A DNA stretch of 64,000 nucleotides, from positions 146,475 through 210,474 of the forward strand of contig JAKSRS010000001.1 of NCBI GenBank assembly GCA_024403515.1. Direction: 5' to 3'. The stretch's first letter is position 1; each line of letters opens with the position of its first letter. This DNA comes from Lachnospiraceae bacterium. Its GTDB lineage: Bacteria; Bacillota; Clostridia; Lachnospirales; Lachnospiraceae. Position numbers and translations under genes: made by a program. The notes below the pieces were generated by a model. It made no database searches, was not told the origin of the DNA, and saw only the letters and a program-made list of their open reading frames with translations. Below, piece by piece: positions 63,673 to 64,000 of the stretch.

Positions 63673-64000
63673 ATGAGACCAGAATGGAAAGATTTTGTAG
63701 GCGGCAAGTGGGAGAATGAAATCAACGTTCGTGATTTCATCCAGAAGAACTATCATCCTTATGATGGCGATGATACATTCCTTGCAGGCGCTACACAGAA
63801 CACAAAAGATCTTTGGGCACAGGTTAGAGATCTTCAGAATCAGGAAAGAGAAGCAGGCGGTGTTCTTGATATGGACACTAAGGTAATTTCTACTATTACT
63901 TCTCATGGTCCTGGCTACCTTAACAAGGACAAGGAAACAATCGTAGGTTTCCAGACAGATAAGCCCTTCAAGCGTTCAATGCAGCCTTACGGTGGTATCC
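63673..64000 (+). CDS. pflB: Formate acetyltransferase (pyruvate formate-lyase), N-terminal part
   Basis: Only the first 109 residues are in the window. MRPEWKDFVGGKWENEINVR, TFLAGATQNTKDLWAQV and TSHGPGYLNKDKETIVGFQT are characteristic of the PflB N-terminus. The glycyl-radical enzyme converts pyruvate and CoA to acetyl-CoA and formate in anaerobic fermentation. The catalytic Cys-Cys pair and glycine-radical site lie beyond the edge. GGAGG precedes the ATG by nine bases. The activase gene, if adjacent, would also be outside. Confidence 0.95.
   Translation, partial: MRPEWKDFVGGKWENEINVRDFIQKNYHPYDGDDTFLAGATQNTKDLWAQVRDLQNQEREAGGVLDMDTKVISTITSHGPGYLNKDKETIVGFQTDKPFKRSMQPYGGI

Noticed and set aside
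63631..63906. 91-codon minus-strand frame at the right edge
   Set aside because: It is antisense to pflB and its leader.

Overview
The window looks like chromosomal DNA of a low-GC, Gram-positive anaerobe of the family Lachnospiraceae (Butyrivibrio, Pseudobutyrivibrio or Lachnospira type). The signs are AT-rich sequence with strong AGGAGG ribosome sites, an hrcA-grpE-dnaK-dnaJ operon under a perfect CIRCE, the yrrK/yrrM/yrrO-type and uvrC/hprK/rapZ/whiA/crh-type Firmicute clusters, BspA-like surface proteins, a GH51 arabinofuranosidase with a CUT1 sugar transporter, and pyruvate formate-lyase. This is inferred from gene content; no rRNA or tRNA gene is present to confirm it. Most genes lie on the minus strand, which is therefore probably the leading strand here.

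Layout. 1-8.2 kb: a truncated LysR regulator divergent from an EamA exporter, then an arabinoside-uptake operon (binding lipoprotein, two permeases, GH51 enzyme) and its LacI-type regulator. Three copies of the operator core GTAAAACGTTTTAC lie around these promoters. 8.3-13.6 kb: ireB-ruvX-DUF1292-rnj-ylbF-mltG remnant-trmR-trhP, a cell-envelope, RNA-decay and tRNA-U34-modification cluster. 13.7-29.4 kb: two membrane/glycan genes, mtaB, an HPr-like protein without the PTS histidine, thiI, a cysteine desulfurase, prmA, PrsW, rsmE, MATE, dnaJ-dnaK-grpE-hrcA. This is the Firmicute dnaK-to-mtaB neighbourhood, broken up by insertions and inversions.

29.4-41.9 kb is the most accessory-looking part. 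It holds a GC-rich array of four 44-bp hairpin repeats next to a long inverted repeat, a 1731-residue BspA-like LRR protein, an Rpn-family nuclease with 24-bp coding repeats, a 1354-residue acidic secreted protein, and a membrane-bound XRE regulator. 41.9-47.1 kb: a GT-C-like membrane protein, patatin, aminotransferase, GNAT and a cyclophilin.

47.5-56.5 kb is one long operon, ftsH-uvrC-hprK-glcK-murB-rapZ-whiA-crh. It puts HPr kinase, glucokinase and the HPr paralogue Crh together, a carbon-catabolite-control module. Here Crh carries Glu at the position of the PTS His-15, and the second HPr-like protein at 17.6 kb carries Asp or another non-His residue there. 56.7-64 kb: DUF1846, ThuA plus sugar isomerase, a GH18/SH3 exported protein, a small conserved orphan, mecA, a DUF1858 redox protein and the start of pflB.

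Start codons were corrected where a Shine-Dalgarno sequence decides between candidates. No CRISPR array, insertion sequence, prophage, riboswitch or replication origin could be supported.
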